Program-made: the position numbers and the translations under genes
The notes under the pieces: generated by a model
What the model saw: only the letters and a program-made list of their open reading frames with translations
The model's database searches: none
Told to the model about the DNA's origin: nothing
Part shown: positions 50,234-59,390 of the stretch, one piece after another
Layout of the letters: the number at the start of each line of letters is the position of its first letter
How positions within the stretch are numbered: position 1 is the first letter of the stretch
DNA from: an uncultured Flavobacterium sp.
GTDB lineage: Bacteria > Bacteroidota > Bacteroidia > Flavobacteriales > Flavobacteriaceae
Length of the DNA: 64,000 bases
Reading direction: 5' to 3'
NCBI RefSeq assembly: GCF_963422545.1
Contig: NZ_OY730238.1
Location: forward strand, 248,001-312,000

Positions 50234-51424
50234 ATGACAGCAATAGCCACTTCAACTACATTTCAGGATAGAAAAGTAGCATTAGAAAGAGAACATAAAA
50301 CACTGATCGAGAAAAAAAATGCTCCTCAGGACAATGCCGGAAACGGTATATACGAACGCTATAAAAATCCGGTTGTTACGGCAGCTCACGTGCCATTGAA
50401 CTGGCGTTTTGATTTGAATGAAAAAACTAATCCGTTTTTGCAGGAAAGAATCGGGATGAACGCTGCTTTTAATGCAGGAGCCATGAAATGGAACGGAAAA
50501 TATCTGCTAGCTGTTCGTGTTGAAGGAATTGACCGAAAATCTTTTTTCGCTATTGCGGAAAGTCCAAACGGAGTCGATAATTTTAAATTTTGGGAGAAAC
50601 CATGCGTGATTCCACAAACTGCAGAACCAGATACTAATGTTTATGATATGCGTTTAATCAATCATGAAGATGGTTGGGTTTATGGTATTTTTTGCACCGA
50701 AAGAAAAGATCCAAAAGCACCAAAAAGCGATACAAGTTCGGCTGTGGCCAATGCTGGAATCGTTCGCACAAAAGATTTGGTTAACTGGGAAAGATTGCCC
50801 GATTTGATTTCGAATACCGGACAACAACGAAATGTTGTTTTGCATCCAGAATTCGTAAACGGAAAATATGCTTTATACACACGTCCGCAGGATGGTTTTA
50901 TTGATGTTGGAGCTGGTGGCGGAATTGGTTTAGGATACGTTGAAGACATGACAAATCCAGTTGTAAAAGACGAAAAAATTATTTTCGGGAAACGATATCA
51001 CACCATTTACGAATTGAAAAATGGTCTTGGTCCCGCTCCTATTAAAACCGAAAAAGGCTGGTTGCATCTTGCCCACGGAGTTCGAAATACCGCTGCAGGA
51101 TTGCGTTACACACTTTATATGTTCATGACAGATTTGAATGATATTTCGAAAGTTACTCACGTTCCTGCCGGACATTTTATGGGACCGGAAGGAATCGAAA
51201 GAGTTGGCGATGTATCGAATGTTTTATTCTCAAACGGATGGATTGAAGATACTGACGGAACCGTTTATGTGTATTATGCTTCATCAGATACGAGAATGCA
51301 CGTTGCAGTTTCATCTGTAGAAAAATTGGTTGATTATGTGATTAATGCACCATCAGATACTTTTATTTCTGCAGATTCTGTAAAAACAATCATCAATCAA
51401 ATCGAAAAAAACAACGCAATTTAA
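50234..51424 (+). CDS. GH130 4-O-beta-D-mannosyl-D-glucose phosphorylase
   Basis: A 396-aa cytoplasmic enzyme without signal peptide, a five-bladed propeller of family GH130, most like subfamily 1. Landmarks: FNAGAMKWNGKYLLAVRVEG, AEPDTNVYDMRLINHEDGWVYGIFC, NVVLHPEFVNGKYALYTRPQDGFI, GAGGGIGLGYVEDM and GPAPIKTEKGWLHLAHGVR. It phosphorolyses mannosyl-glucose to alpha-mannose-1-phosphate and glucose, saving one ATP. Its neighbours, a symporter before it and an epimerase gene seven bases after it, complete the mannobiose pathway known from B. fragilis. Confidence 0.92.
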   Translation: MTAIATSTTFQDRKVALEREHKTLIEKKNAPQDNAGNGIYERYKNPVVTAAHVPLNWRFDLNEKTNPFLQERIGMNAAFNAGAMKWNGKYLLAVRVEGIDRKSFFAIAESPNGVDNFKFWEKPCVIPQTAEPDTNVYDMRLINHEDGWVYGIFCTERKDPKAPKSDTSSAVANAGIVRTKDLVNWERLPDLISNTGQQRNVVLHPEFVNGKYALYTRPQDGFIDVGAGGGIGLGYVEDMTNPVVKDEKIIFGKRYHTIYELKNGLGPAPIKTEKGWLHLAHGVRNTAAGLRYTLYMFMTDLNDISKVTHVPAGHFMGPEGIERVGDVSNVLFSNGWIEDTDGTVYVYYASSDTRMHVAVSSVEKLVDYVINAPSDTFISADSVKTIINQIEKNNAI

Positions 51425-51430
51425 CTCGCC

Positions 51431-52621
51431 GTGTCAGCAAATCTAAAACAGCTTAAATCTGAAGTAACAGCCGAACTTGATTCGATTTTAAAATATTGGT
51501 CAAAGCATACGTTAGACAATCAAAATGGCGGTTTTATTGGTCAAATTGATTTCAACGATCATATTATTGCCAATACTGAAAAAGGTTCTGTATTAAATGC
51601 CCGAATTTTATGGACTTTTTCGTCAAGTTATAAAATCACTAAAAATGAAAGCCATAAGAAGATTGCGACAAGAGCTTTCGAATTTATTTCAGATTATTTT
51701 TATGATGCAGAATATGGAGGTTTATTTTGGAGCATTAATACTGACAAAACGCCAAAAGACACCAAAAATCAAATTTATGCTTTAGCTTTTGCGATCTACG
51801 GACTATCTGAATATTATGCTATTTCTGAAGACAATAAAGCTCTGGAAATAGCCATAAATCTCTATTTAAAAATTCAGAAACACAGTTATGATCCTGAAAA
51901 CAAAGGTTATTTTGAAGCCTTGACCCGAGATTGGCAACCTATTGAAGATTTGCGTTTGAGCGATAAAGATGCGAACGAAAAGAAAACCATGAACACCCAT
52001 TTGCATATTGTTGAAGCGTATGCAAATTTGCTTAAAGTCTGGAAAAATAAAAAACTGCAATGCGATATAATCGAACTATTAGAAACTATAGAAGAACATT
52101 TCATTAATACTGAAACAGGACATTTACGTTTGTTTTTTGATGAAAACTGGATCGAAAAACCAGATGTTATCTCCTACGGTCATGATATCGAAGCGGCGTG
52201 GCTTTTATTGCAATGTGCTGAAATTTCTGAAGATGAAAACTTAATCGCTAATTATAAAAAACATGCCATTCAAATGGCCGAAGTTACACAAGAAGGTTTA
52301 GATGTTGATGGCGGTTTATGGTATGAATTTGATCCTGAAAAGCATGAATTAATTACCGAAAAACATTGGTGGGTTCAGGCCGAAGCTTTAATTGGTTTTT
52401 ATAATGCATATCAATTAACAGGCGATCAAAAATATCTGGACATCGTTTTTAAAAACTGGAAGTTCATACAAAAACACATTCTGGACAAACAAAACGGAGA
52501 ATGGTTTTGGGGAATTTATCGTGATAATTCTCTGATAAAAAAAGACAAAGCCGGTTTCTGGAAATGTCCTTATCATAACGGTCGTGCTTGTCTGGAACTC
52601 ATTAACAGAATTAATACCTAA
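51431..52621 (+). CDS. AGE family 2-epimerase (cellobiose/mannobiose 2-epimerase)
   Basis: A 396-aa cytoplasmic alpha/alpha-barrel enzyme of the N-acylglucosamine 2-epimerase family. Landmarks: LDNQNGGFIGQID, NTHLHIVEAYANLL (a candidate catalytic His), YGHDIEAAWLLL (second His), EKHWWVQAEALIGFYNAYQLTGDQKYLD (third His) and GFWKCPYHNGRACLE (fourth). It turns beta-1,4-mannobiose into mannosyl-glucose for GH130. The start is GTG at 51431, seven bases after the GH130 stop; no closer ATG exists, and MSANLKQLKSEVTAELDSIL fits the family N-terminus. Confidence 0.92.
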   Translation: MSANLKQLKSEVTAELDSILKYWSKHTLDNQNGGFIGQIDFNDHIIANTEKGSVLNARILWTFSSSYKITKNESHKKIATRAFEFISDYFYDAEYGGLFWSINTDKTPKDTKNQIYALAFAIYGLSEYYAISEDNKALEIAINLYLKIQKHSYDPENKGYFEALTRDWQPIEDLRLSDKDANEKKTMNTHLHIVEAYANLLKVWKNKKLQCDIIELLETIEEHFINTETGHLRLFFDENWIEKPDVISYGHDIEAAWLLLQCAEISEDENLIANYKKHAIQMAEVTQEGLDVDGGLWYEFDPEKHELITEKHWWVQAEALIGFYNAYQLTGDQKYLDIVFKNWKFIQKHILDKQNGEWFWGIYRDNSLIKKDKAGFWKCPYHNGRACLELINRINT

Positions 52622-52626
52622 CAAAA

Positions 52627-53856
52627 ATGAAAACTACATTTCTCAAAATAGCATTTTTAAGCCTGTCGGTTTTAGCTTTGACAAATTGTTCCTCTGATAA
52701 AGAATCACAAGATGAGATTATTATTAATCCTCTTGTACAAACTGATCCGTTGACAACGCAAAATGTCACCACTTATATGGTTGATGCAAATGCTACCAAA
52801 GAAACTGTAGCTTTATTTTATAATTTAAAAAAGCTCGCTAAAACTAAAGTCGCCATTGGTCAGCAAGATGCTTTTAATAGTTTTTATCAGGATAATGGTG
52901 GAGATTCTGACATTAAGAAAAATACTGGTTATGATCCTGCTCTTTTAGGCTCTGATTTTATGTTTATTACAGATAAAAACAATAACAATCAAGCCGATAA
53001 TTGGTTTTATCAACAAGAACAAAAAACAATCAGCGATGTAAAAGCCGCTTACGCGAAAGGCATGATCAATACTTTTTCATGGCATTTGAGAGAACCTAAC
53101 AACGAAAACTCTTTTTATGCCGCTGATATGACGGCTGACCAAAAAGCAACGGCTTTTAAAAGTATTTTACCTGGTGGAGTAAATCATGAATGGTACAAGA
53201 CAAAACTGGATAAAGTAGCAAGTGTATTTTTAAATTTAAAAGGCTCAAATGGAGAATTGATTCCGATAATATTCAGGCCATTTCATGAGTTTGATGGAAG
53301 CTGGTTTTGGTGGGGAGCTAATTTTTGCACTCCTGAGGAATATAAAACAGCTTATCAATTTACAGTTGACTATTTAAAAAATACCAAAGGTGTCCACAAT
53401 GCTTTATATGCTTTTTCGCCCGATAACTCTTATACAACTCCAGAGAATTACTTAAGCCGTTATCCCGGTGATAAATATGTTGATATTCTTGGAATGGATA
53501 ATTATGGTGACTTTGATAATCAAGGACAAACTGGTGCCACAAAAGCCAATTCTAAACTAAAAATGATAGCTGATATAGCAAAAACCAAAGTAAAAATTAC
53601 TGCATTGACCGAAACCGGTTATCAGGTTACGAGTGCAAAAACACCAATAACAGACTGGTTTTCGACTTTTTTGTATAGTGCATTAACATCAAATAATATT
53701 GAAGTGAGTTATGTCATGTTTTGGAACAATACTAAAGACGGTTATTATGTCCCGAATGGTTCTGTTTCGAATACCGCTGATTTTAAAACATTTGCAACAA
53801 AACCAAAATCAGCATTGGTGAATTCATTACCGAAGATGTATGAGTTGCCGAAGTAA
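52627..53856 (+). CDS. GH26 beta-mannanase, predicted surface lipoprotein
   Basis: A 409-aa GH26 enzyme, paralogous to the one at 47450. The signal ends LALTNCSSDKESQ; the acidic residues just after the lipidated Cys21 suit export to the cell surface. The acid/base is Glu221 (FRPFHEFDGSWFWWG) and the nucleophile Glu329 (LTETGYQ). A linker of about 30 residues precedes the catalytic barrel. It is the best candidate for the enzyme that first cuts mannan outside the cell. Follows the epimerase gene by five bases, so it belongs to the same operon. Confidence 0.9.
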   Translation: MKTTFLKIAFLSLSVLALTNCSSDKESQDEIIINPLVQTDPLTTQNVTTYMVDANATKETVALFYNLKKLAKTKVAIGQQDAFNSFYQDNGGDSDIKKNTGYDPALLGSDFMFITDKNNNNQADNWFYQQEQKTISDVKAAYAKGMINTFSWHLREPNNENSFYAADMTADQKATAFKSILPGGVNHEWYKTKLDKVASVFLNLKGSNGELIPIIFRPFHEFDGSWFWWGANFCTPEEYKTAYQFTVDYLKNTKGVHNALYAFSPDNSYTTPENYLSRYPGDKYVDILGMDNYGDFDNQGQTGATKANSKLKMIADIAKTKVKITALTETGYQVTSAKTPITDWFSTFLYSALTSNNIEVSYVMFWNNTKDGYYVPNGSVSNTADFKTFATKPKSALVNSLPKMYELPK

Positions 53857-53867
53857 CACAAAGTATG

Positions 53868-53950
53868 TCATTGCGAGGAACGAAGCAACCACACTAACAA
53901 TAAGCAAACTTACTAAGCTAAATGAGATTGCTTCGTTCCTCACAATGACT
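53868..53950. repeat. Inverted repeat, GTCATTGCGAGG family
   Basis: Arms 53868-53889 and 53929-53950 are complementary with one mismatch; loop 39 bases. It lies within the mannan operon, between GH26 and GH5, and could process or terminate the message. Confidence 0.85.
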
Positions 53951-53969
53951 AATGAACACCTAAAGCCCT

Positions 53970-54050
53970 AGCCCTGATAGAAGTGGAAATCCTTTTATTT
54001 TTTTCTTTAAAAAAATAAAAGATTGAAACGGATAGCAGGAAATAGCTCCA
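53970..54050. repeat. AGCCCTGATAGAAGTGG repeat with hairpin
   Basis: A flavobacterial intergenic element: AGCCCTGATAGAAGTGGAAA, then a hairpin of CTTTTATTTTTTT with its inverse (53993-54021), then GATTGAAACGGATAGCAGG. Related to 32571-32660. Confidence 0.65.
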
Positions 54051-54063
54051 AAAAAAACAACTA

Positions 54064-55347
54064 ATGAAAAATAGATTTCTAAAAACTCTCGGATTAGCTT
54101 TGGTTTTTTCTACGATTACAAGTCAGGCACAGGAACGAATTACAGTAAAGGGAACTCAATTTTATAAAGGCAATAAACCGTACGCGTACATTGGAACCAA
54201 TTATTGGTACGGAAGTTTATTGGCTTCGAAAAAAGTTGGTGATCGAAAAAGATTACTTCGTGAACTGGATTTGATGCAGAAATATGGAATCGATAACTTG
54301 AGAATTTTAGTTGGCGGCGACGGCGGAAAATATGACTTTACGGTTCGTCCGGCGTTGCAATATGAGCAAGGAAAATATGATGCTGATTTATTGGACGGAT
54401 TGGATTTTCTGATCAACGAAATGAGTAAACGTAAAATGTACGCGGTTCTATATCTGACAAATAACTGGGAATGGTCAGGCGGAATGTCACAATATCTGGA
54501 ATGGAATGGCAAAGGTCCGATTCCGGTTCCGAATATCGCTCCGAATACCTGGCCGCAATTTATGTCGTATACAGCACAATTTCATAGTTGTGAGCCTTGC
54601 ATGAAAGGTTTAGAAGATCATGTGAAGTTTATTATTGGAAGAACTAATGCTTACTCGCATAAAAAATATACTGAAGATAACACCATTATGGCGTGGCAGG
54701 TTGGGAATGAACCCCGAACTTTTACACCAGAAAATGAGGCGAAATTTACGCTTTGGCTAAATAATATTGTGAATTTAATTGATAGTTTAGATAAAAACCA
54801 TTTGATTTCTACGGGTTCAGAAGGGAAAAATAGTTCGAATGATAGTATGGAAATTTTTCAGAGAACACATGAAAATCCAAATATTGATTATTTGACAATG
54901 CACATCTGGCCGAAAAATTGGGGTTGGTTTAAAGCTGATGACGCAGAAAACACTTTGCCAACAACTCTGGAAAATGCTGGAAAATATATTGACGATCACA
55001 TTAAGGTTGCAAATAATTTAAAACGTCCTATTATTATCGAAGAATTTGGTTTAGGAAGGGAAAATGAAAGTTTATTGGTAACCTCATCAGTAACTAATAG
55101 AGACGTTTTTTATAATTATATTTTTAACAGAGTAACTGAAAGTCACAAAAACAATGGTCCTTTGCAAGCAGCAAATTTCTGGGGATTTGGTGGCGAAGGA
55201 AAAGCGGTAAATGCAACTGGAAAATGGAATCCCGGAGATCCTTTAACTACAGATCCACCACAGGAACCTCAGGGATTAAACTCTGTCTTTTCTTCGGATA
55301 AATCGACTTTGGATATTGTAAAAAAATACAATCTAAAATTGAAATAA
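54064..55347 (+). CDS. GH5_7 endo-beta-1,4-mannanase
   Basis: A 427-aa secreted mannanase (signal cleaved after TSQAQ). GH5 subfamily 7 features: GNKPYAYIGTNYWYG, NLRILVGGDGG, the acid/base Glu216 in WQVGNEPRTF, MHIWPKNWGW, and the nucleophile Glu327 in IIEEFGLGRE. Soluble signal peptide implies a periplasmic or secreted enzyme. It lies 207 bases after the GH26 gene, behind two repeat elements, so it may have its own or a reduced message. A terminator hairpin follows. Confidence 0.92.
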   Translation: MKNRFLKTLGLALVFSTITSQAQERITVKGTQFYKGNKPYAYIGTNYWYGSLLASKKVGDRKRLLRELDLMQKYGIDNLRILVGGDGGKYDFTVRPALQYEQGKYDADLLDGLDFLINEMSKRKMYAVLYLTNNWEWSGGMSQYLEWNGKGPIPVPNIAPNTWPQFMSYTAQFHSCEPCMKGLEDHVKFIIGRTNAYSHKKYTEDNTIMAWQVGNEPRTFTPENEAKFTLWLNNIVNLIDSLDKNHLISTGSEGKNSSNDSMEIFQRTHENPNIDYLTMHIWPKNWGWFKADDAENTLPTTLENAGKYIDDHIKVANNLKRPIIIEEFGLGRENESLLVTSSVTNRDVFYNYIFNRVTESHKNNGPLQAANFWGFGGEGKAVNATGKWNPGDPLTTDPPQEPQGLNSVFSSDKSTLDIVKKYNLKLK

Positions 55348-55375
55348 TTTAAAATACTGTACCCTTTTATGCATT

Positions 55376-55412
55376 TCAAACCCGACAGATTTTAAAAACC
55401 TGTCGGGTTTAC
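55376..55412 (+). terminator. Terminator of the plus-strand mannan operon
   Basis: AAACCCGACAG (55378-55388) pairs exactly with CTGTCGGGTTT (55400-55410), followed by a short T-rich tail. Confidence 0.8.
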
Positions 55413-55473
55413 TTATGCGTGATAGAGACGCACTACTGTCCGCCTCTACGATGTGCGCCTCTACAGAATATTG

Positions 55474-56430
55474 TTATGATAAAATACTTTCGATTGCAGT
55501 TAATTCATCTGATGAAAATTCCAGACTTTGCAGACAATCAATATTATTGCACAATTGTTTTACAGAACTCGCGCCAATTAAGACAGATGTAATTCGTTTG
55601 TCTTTTTGCAACCAGGCTAATGCCATTTGTGCCAAAGATTGATTACGGTTTTGTGCAATTTCATTTAACTGAACTAATTTCTGAATTCTTTCAGCTGTAA
55701 CCTCATCTTCTTTTAAATGTCCGTTTGGGTTATGTGCTCTTGAGTTTTCTGGAATTCCATTTAAGTATTTATCGGTTAAAAGTCCTTGTGCCAAAGGCGA
55801 AAAAGCAATACATCCTACTCCTTTTTCTTCCAGAACATCCAATAAACCATTTTCGACCCAACGTTCTAACATTGAATATTTGGCTTGGTGAATCAAACAC
55901 GGCGTTCCCAATTGTTTTAAAACATCTACAGCAACACGTGTTTGCTCTGCCGAATAATTACTGATTCCAACATACAAAGCTTTTCCAGATCTTACGGCGT
56001 AATCCAAAGCCATCATCGTTTCTTCAATTGGTGTTTCAGGATCAGGACGATGCGAATAAAATATATCTACATAATCAACTTTCATTCTCTTTAAACTCTG
56101 GTCTAAACTCGATAATAAATATTTACGGGAACCCCAATCGCCATAAGGTCCGTCCCACATGGTGTAACCTGCTTTGGTCGAAATAATGATTTCGTCACGC
56201 AAATTCCCCTGAAAATTATGCCACAGAATTTTACCAAAATTAGTTTCTGCAGAACCCGGAACCGGCCCGTAGTTATTCGCCAGATCAAAATGGGTAATTC
56301 CTTTATCAAAAGCCTCTACAGCGATGCTTTCTGCATTTTCAAAATTATCTACCGATCCGAAATTATGCCATAATCCTAAAGAAATTTCAGGTAATAATAA
56401 CCCACTTTTTCCACATCTGTTATATTTCAT
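55474..56430 (-). CDS. Aldo/keto reductase (YghZ-like)
   Basis: A 318-aa TIM-barrel NADPH oxidoreductase closest to E. coli L-glyceraldehyde-3-phosphate reductase YghZ. The start MKYNRCGKSGLLLPEISLGLWHNFG, the FDLANNYGPVPGSAE segment (catalytic Asp and Tyr), ISTKAGYTMW (Lys) and IFYSHRPDPETP (His) are typical. Its role here is unclear: reduction of aldehydes or ketoses formed in sugar metabolism is possible. It lies at the end of the mannan region but is separated from the GH3 gene upstream by a nested palindrome. Confidence 0.9.
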   Translation of the reverse strand: MKYNRCGKSGLLLPEISLGLWHNFGSVDNFENAESIAVEAFDKGITHFDLANNYGPVPGSAETNFGKILWHNFQGNLRDEIIISTKAGYTMWDGPYGDWGSRKYLLSSLDQSLKRMKVDYVDIFYSHRPDPETPIEETMMALDYAVRSGKALYVGISNYSAEQTRVAVDVLKQLGTPCLIHQAKYSMLERWVENGLLDVLEEKGVGCIAFSPLAQGLLTDKYLNGIPENSRAHNPNGHLKEDEVTAERIQKLVQLNEIAQNRNQSLAQMALAWLQKDKRITSVLIGASSVKQLCNNIDCLQSLEFSSDELTAIESILS

Positions 56431-56501
56431 TTTTTTACTTTAAAGGTTGGAAGTTTTAATAGAATTTAAAGGTAAAAAAATAATTATGAAGTTGTGTGTG
56501 T

Positions 56502-56666
56502 TTTGCCACAAAGGCACTAAGACACAAAGTTTTTTTGCATAATCTCCAGCTTCAGTCAAGGGCTATCTAAAAAAATCGCCACGAATTCACGAATGTATTG
56601 TTTTAAAATTCGTGAATTCGTGGTGAAAAAAAACTTTGTGTCTTAAGTGCCGTGCCTTTGTGGCAA
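56502..56666. repeat. Nested inverted repeats
   Basis: The outer pair (56502-56537 with 56626-56666; core GCCACAAAGGCAC and AAGACACAAAG) encloses an inner pair (56578-56594 with 56608-56624; core CCACGAATTCACGAAT). The right outer arm has a five-base insertion. It fills the gap between the GH3 and aldo/keto reductase genes. Confidence 0.85.
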
Positions 56667-56670
56667 ATAA

Positions 56671-58968
56671 CTACTCTTTTATCTCAAAACCACTTTCTAA
56701 TCCCTTATCAGAACTTCCTCCAACCATAATTTTAAAAGTTCCTGGTTCTACCAGATAATTTCCCTCATTATCATAAAAACCAAGTTCCTTATCTGTCAAT
56801 GTAAAAGTTATTGTTTTGGTTTCTCCTTTTTTCAGATTTATCAATTCAAAACCTTTCAACTCTTTAATTGGGCGAACAATACTTGCATATTCATCATGAA
56901 TATACAATTGTACGACTTCTTTTCCATCATAATTCCCTGAGTTTGTAACCTCAACGCTCACTTGCACATTTTCTCCTTTTGCGAAAGCAGCTTTATTTAA
57001 CTTCAGATTTTTATAATCGAATTTGGTATAACTCAAACCAAAACCAAACGGAAATTGAGGCGTTTTTGCAACATCAGTATAATGTGACCAAAACACGTTT
57101 TTATCAACGTCAGTTGGTCTTCCTGTACTGTATTTATTGTAATAAATTGGCACTTGTCCCACATTTCTCGGAAAAGACATAGGCAATTTTCCGCTTGGGT
57201 TATAATCGCCGTATAAAACCTGAGCAACCGCATTTCCGGTTTGAGTTCCCAGCTGCCAAGCTTCTACAATTGTAGGAATATGTTCAGCAGCCCAAGGAAT
57301 AGTCAACGGACGTCCGTTATTTAAAACCAAAACAATATTGGGATTCACCTCATAAATTTCCTCTAATAATTCCTGCTGAACACCAGGTAAATCAAGATCA
57401 GTTCTACTGCGTCCTTCCCCGCTCTGAAAACCATGTTCTCCTAAAACCATCACCACAAAGTCAGCAGTTTTTGCAGCAGTTTTTGCAGCTTCAAATCCGC
57501 TTTTATCAGTTGTATTAAAAATTATCTCATCTAAGAAACTCGTTTTACCAACAATTAAATCGGCACCTTTTTCAAATGTCAACTGATTGTCTTTGTATTG
57601 CTGCATTCCTTCCAGAACCGAAACTGCTGTATTATTGTCCGATGCAATTCTCCAACTTCCTAACGGACTATTTTTATCATTTGCCAAAGCTCCAATCAAA
57701 GCAATTTTCTGTCCTGATTTTTTTAGCGGAAGCAAACCTTTGTCATTTTTCAATAATACAATTGATTTCTTAGCCATGTCAAGAACTCCATCATTATTGG
57801 CTTTACTTCCAACAACTGCTTTTTCACGTTTCTCGTCACAATATCTGTACGGATCATCAAATAAACCCAATTCAAATTTCACACGTAAAATTCTGCGAAC
57901 GGCATCATCGACCAAAGCTTCTTTTACTTTTCCCTCTTTAACTAAAGCAGCTAATTTTGCCACATACAAGTACGATTCCATATCCATGTCAGAACCTGCA
58001 ATTACCGCTTTGGCCGTTGCATCGTCTTCATCTTTTACATAACCGTGTGCGATCATTTCGCGAATCGAAGCATAATCTGAAATCACAAAACCATCAAACT
58101 TCCATTTTCCTTTTAGAATATCTCGCTGCAAAAATGCATTTCCGGTTGCCGGAACTCCATTCAAGGTATTAAATGAATTCATAAACGTACGAACTCCGGC
58201 GTCGACAGTTGCCTTAAAAGGCGGCAAAACCGAATTGTATAACTTAGAATTACTAATATCTACAATATTATATTCCAGTCCGGCTTCAACATAACCGTAT
58301 GCCGCAAAGTGTTTGGCACAAGCCGCGATCGTATTAACTTTTGCCAAATCAGCAATTGTTTCTCCCTGAAAACCTTTAACTCTTGCAGCCCCAATTTTAC
58401 TCCCAAAATACGGATCTTCTCCCGCGCCTTCCATCACACGTCCCCAACGAGCATCATTAGAAACATCTACATTTGGACCAAAAGTCCAGTTAATTCCAGA
58501 TGCCGAAGCTTCGTCAGCCGCAATAGCCGCCGATTTTTTTATCGCTTCCAGATCCCAACTCGCAGCTTCTGCCAACGGAATCGGGCTCAAAGTTTTATAA
58601 CCGTGAATAACATCAAAACCAATAATCAACGGAATTCCCAAACGAGTTTCTTCAACCGCAATTTTCTGTACCGCACGAACTTCTTTCACACCACGAACCG
58701 TCAGCATTGATCCAACCCAGCCTTTTCGTAAATGTTCGTATTTCAACTCTGCAGTTCCGCCTTTTGGAGCCGGTCCCGTCACATCCCAAAATCCGTTGTA
58801 TTGATTCATTTGCCCCACTTTTTCCTCCAAAGTCATCAATGGCAAAAGAAGATCAATACGTTCTTCAATGGTTTTATTTTTATCCAAATACGGTTTTTTC
58901 TGTGCATTCATATTTCCAACAGTAAACAGGGCAAAAATCCCAATTGTTATTACTTTTTTAGTTTTCAT
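56671..58968 (-). CDS. bglX: GH3 beta-glucosidase (BglX-type)
   Basis: A 765-aa periplasmic beta-glycosidase (signal cleaved after GNMNAQ). The catalytic (alpha/beta)8 domain carries KHFAAYG (Lys219-His220) and the nucleophile Asp298 in FVISDYA; the second domain includes LGEHGFQSGEGRSRTDLDLPG with a candidate acid/base Glu, and a fibronectin-III-like C-terminus starts near KGENVQVSVEVTNSGN. The order matches E. coli BglX. In this locus it would cleave terminal beta-glucose (or mannose) from glucomannan oligomers. The gene probably has its own transcription start, because 422 bases of repeats lie upstream. Confidence 0.93.
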   Translation of the reverse strand: MKTKKVITIGIFALFTVGNMNAQKKPYLDKNKTIEERIDLLLPLMTLEEKVGQMNQYNGFWDVTGPAPKGGTAELKYEHLRKGWVGSMLTVRGVKEVRAVQKIAVEETRLGIPLIIGFDVIHGYKTLSPIPLAEAASWDLEAIKKSAAIAADEASASGINWTFGPNVDVSNDARWGRVMEGAGEDPYFGSKIGAARVKGFQGETIADLAKVNTIAACAKHFAAYGYVEAGLEYNIVDISNSKLYNSVLPPFKATVDAGVRTFMNSFNTLNGVPATGNAFLQRDILKGKWKFDGFVISDYASIREMIAHGYVKDEDDATAKAVIAGSDMDMESYLYVAKLAALVKEGKVKEALVDDAVRRILRVKFELGLFDDPYRYCDEKREKAVVGSKANNDGVLDMAKKSIVLLKNDKGLLPLKKSGQKIALIGALANDKNSPLGSWRIASDNNTAVSVLEGMQQYKDNQLTFEKGADLIVGKTSFLDEIIFNTTDKSGFEAAKTAAKTADFVVMVLGEHGFQSGEGRSRTDLDLPGVQQELLEEIYEVNPNIVLVLNNGRPLTIPWAAEHIPTIVEAWQLGTQTGNAVAQVLYGDYNPSGKLPMSFPRNVGQVPIYYNKYSTGRPTDVDKNVFWSHYTDVAKTPQFPFGFGLSYTKFDYKNLKLNKAAFAKGENVQVSVEVTNSGNYDGKEVVQLYIHDEYASIVRPIKELKGFELINLKKGETKTITFTLTDKELGFYDNEGNYLVEPGTFKIMVGGSSDKGLESGFEIKE

Positions 58969-58996
58969 TGGTTAGATAGTTTCTTTTTAAAAGCAC

Positions 58997-59024
58997 TAAG
59001 ATTCTCAGTCACTAAGATCCTAAG
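58997..59024. repeat. Solo arm related to the IVS-like element
   Basis: ATTCTCAGTCACTAAG followed by ATCCTAAGTTT aligns with the left arm at 3140-3166 at about 21 of 27 positions, but no four-helix-bundle gene is attached. Confidence 0.5.
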
Positions 59025-59180
59025 TTTCATATTTTGGGCGTGTCCCTCCGGGTCGGGCTATCCGCTACAAGTCCTCGCACTTCCTTCGTCAGGCTGTGGG
59101 CTATCCGCTTCTATCCCTCACACAAACAGATTAACAAGAATCTTTTATTTTCAAAATAAACACCAGATATCCACAATCTT

Positions 59181-59266
59181 GTCATTGCGAGAAACGAAGC
59201 AACCGCATTTACAAAATCAAATTTGTATCTAATTATTATTGAGTTTGCTTCGTTTCTCGCAGTGAC
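59181..59266. repeat. Inverted repeat, GTCATTGCGAGA variant
   Basis: Arms 59181-59202 and 59245-59266 are complementary with one mismatch; loop 42 bases. Third copy of the family at 2390 and 53868, with GAGAAACG in place of GAGGAACG in both arms, a compensated change. Confidence 0.85.
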
Positions 59267-59390
59267 AAACTTTGAGCGTTAAATCTTGTGTCTCACTTTG
59301 CGTGACTTCGACTTCGCTCAGCCTGACATAAATTGACAAAAAAAAATAGCGTCAATACGTTTAAATCCGTACAACCCGTGGGCAATTATT

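Larger units (their letters stand above)
58969..59390. other. Repeat-filled intergenic region
   Basis: No gene is visible in these 422 bases. They hold a CTAAGATTCTCAGTCACTAAG block (58994-59024) related to the arms around the four-helix-bundle gene, a GGGTCGGGCTATCCGCTACA block (59049-59068), an inverted repeat of the GTCATTGCGAG family (59181-59266), and a TGACTTCGACTTCGCTCAGC block (59303-59322). All look like dispersed flavobacterial repeats. Confidence 0.65.

Noticed and set aside
57587..58042. 151-aa plus-strand open frame
   Set aside because: It lies wholly antisense to the GH3 gene, has no family features and its composition is that of a complementary-strand shadow.
58732..59232. 166-aa plus-strand open frame running into the repeat region
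   Set aside because: Its first half is antisense to the GH3 N-terminus and the second half translates dispersed repeats; no promoter or family match.
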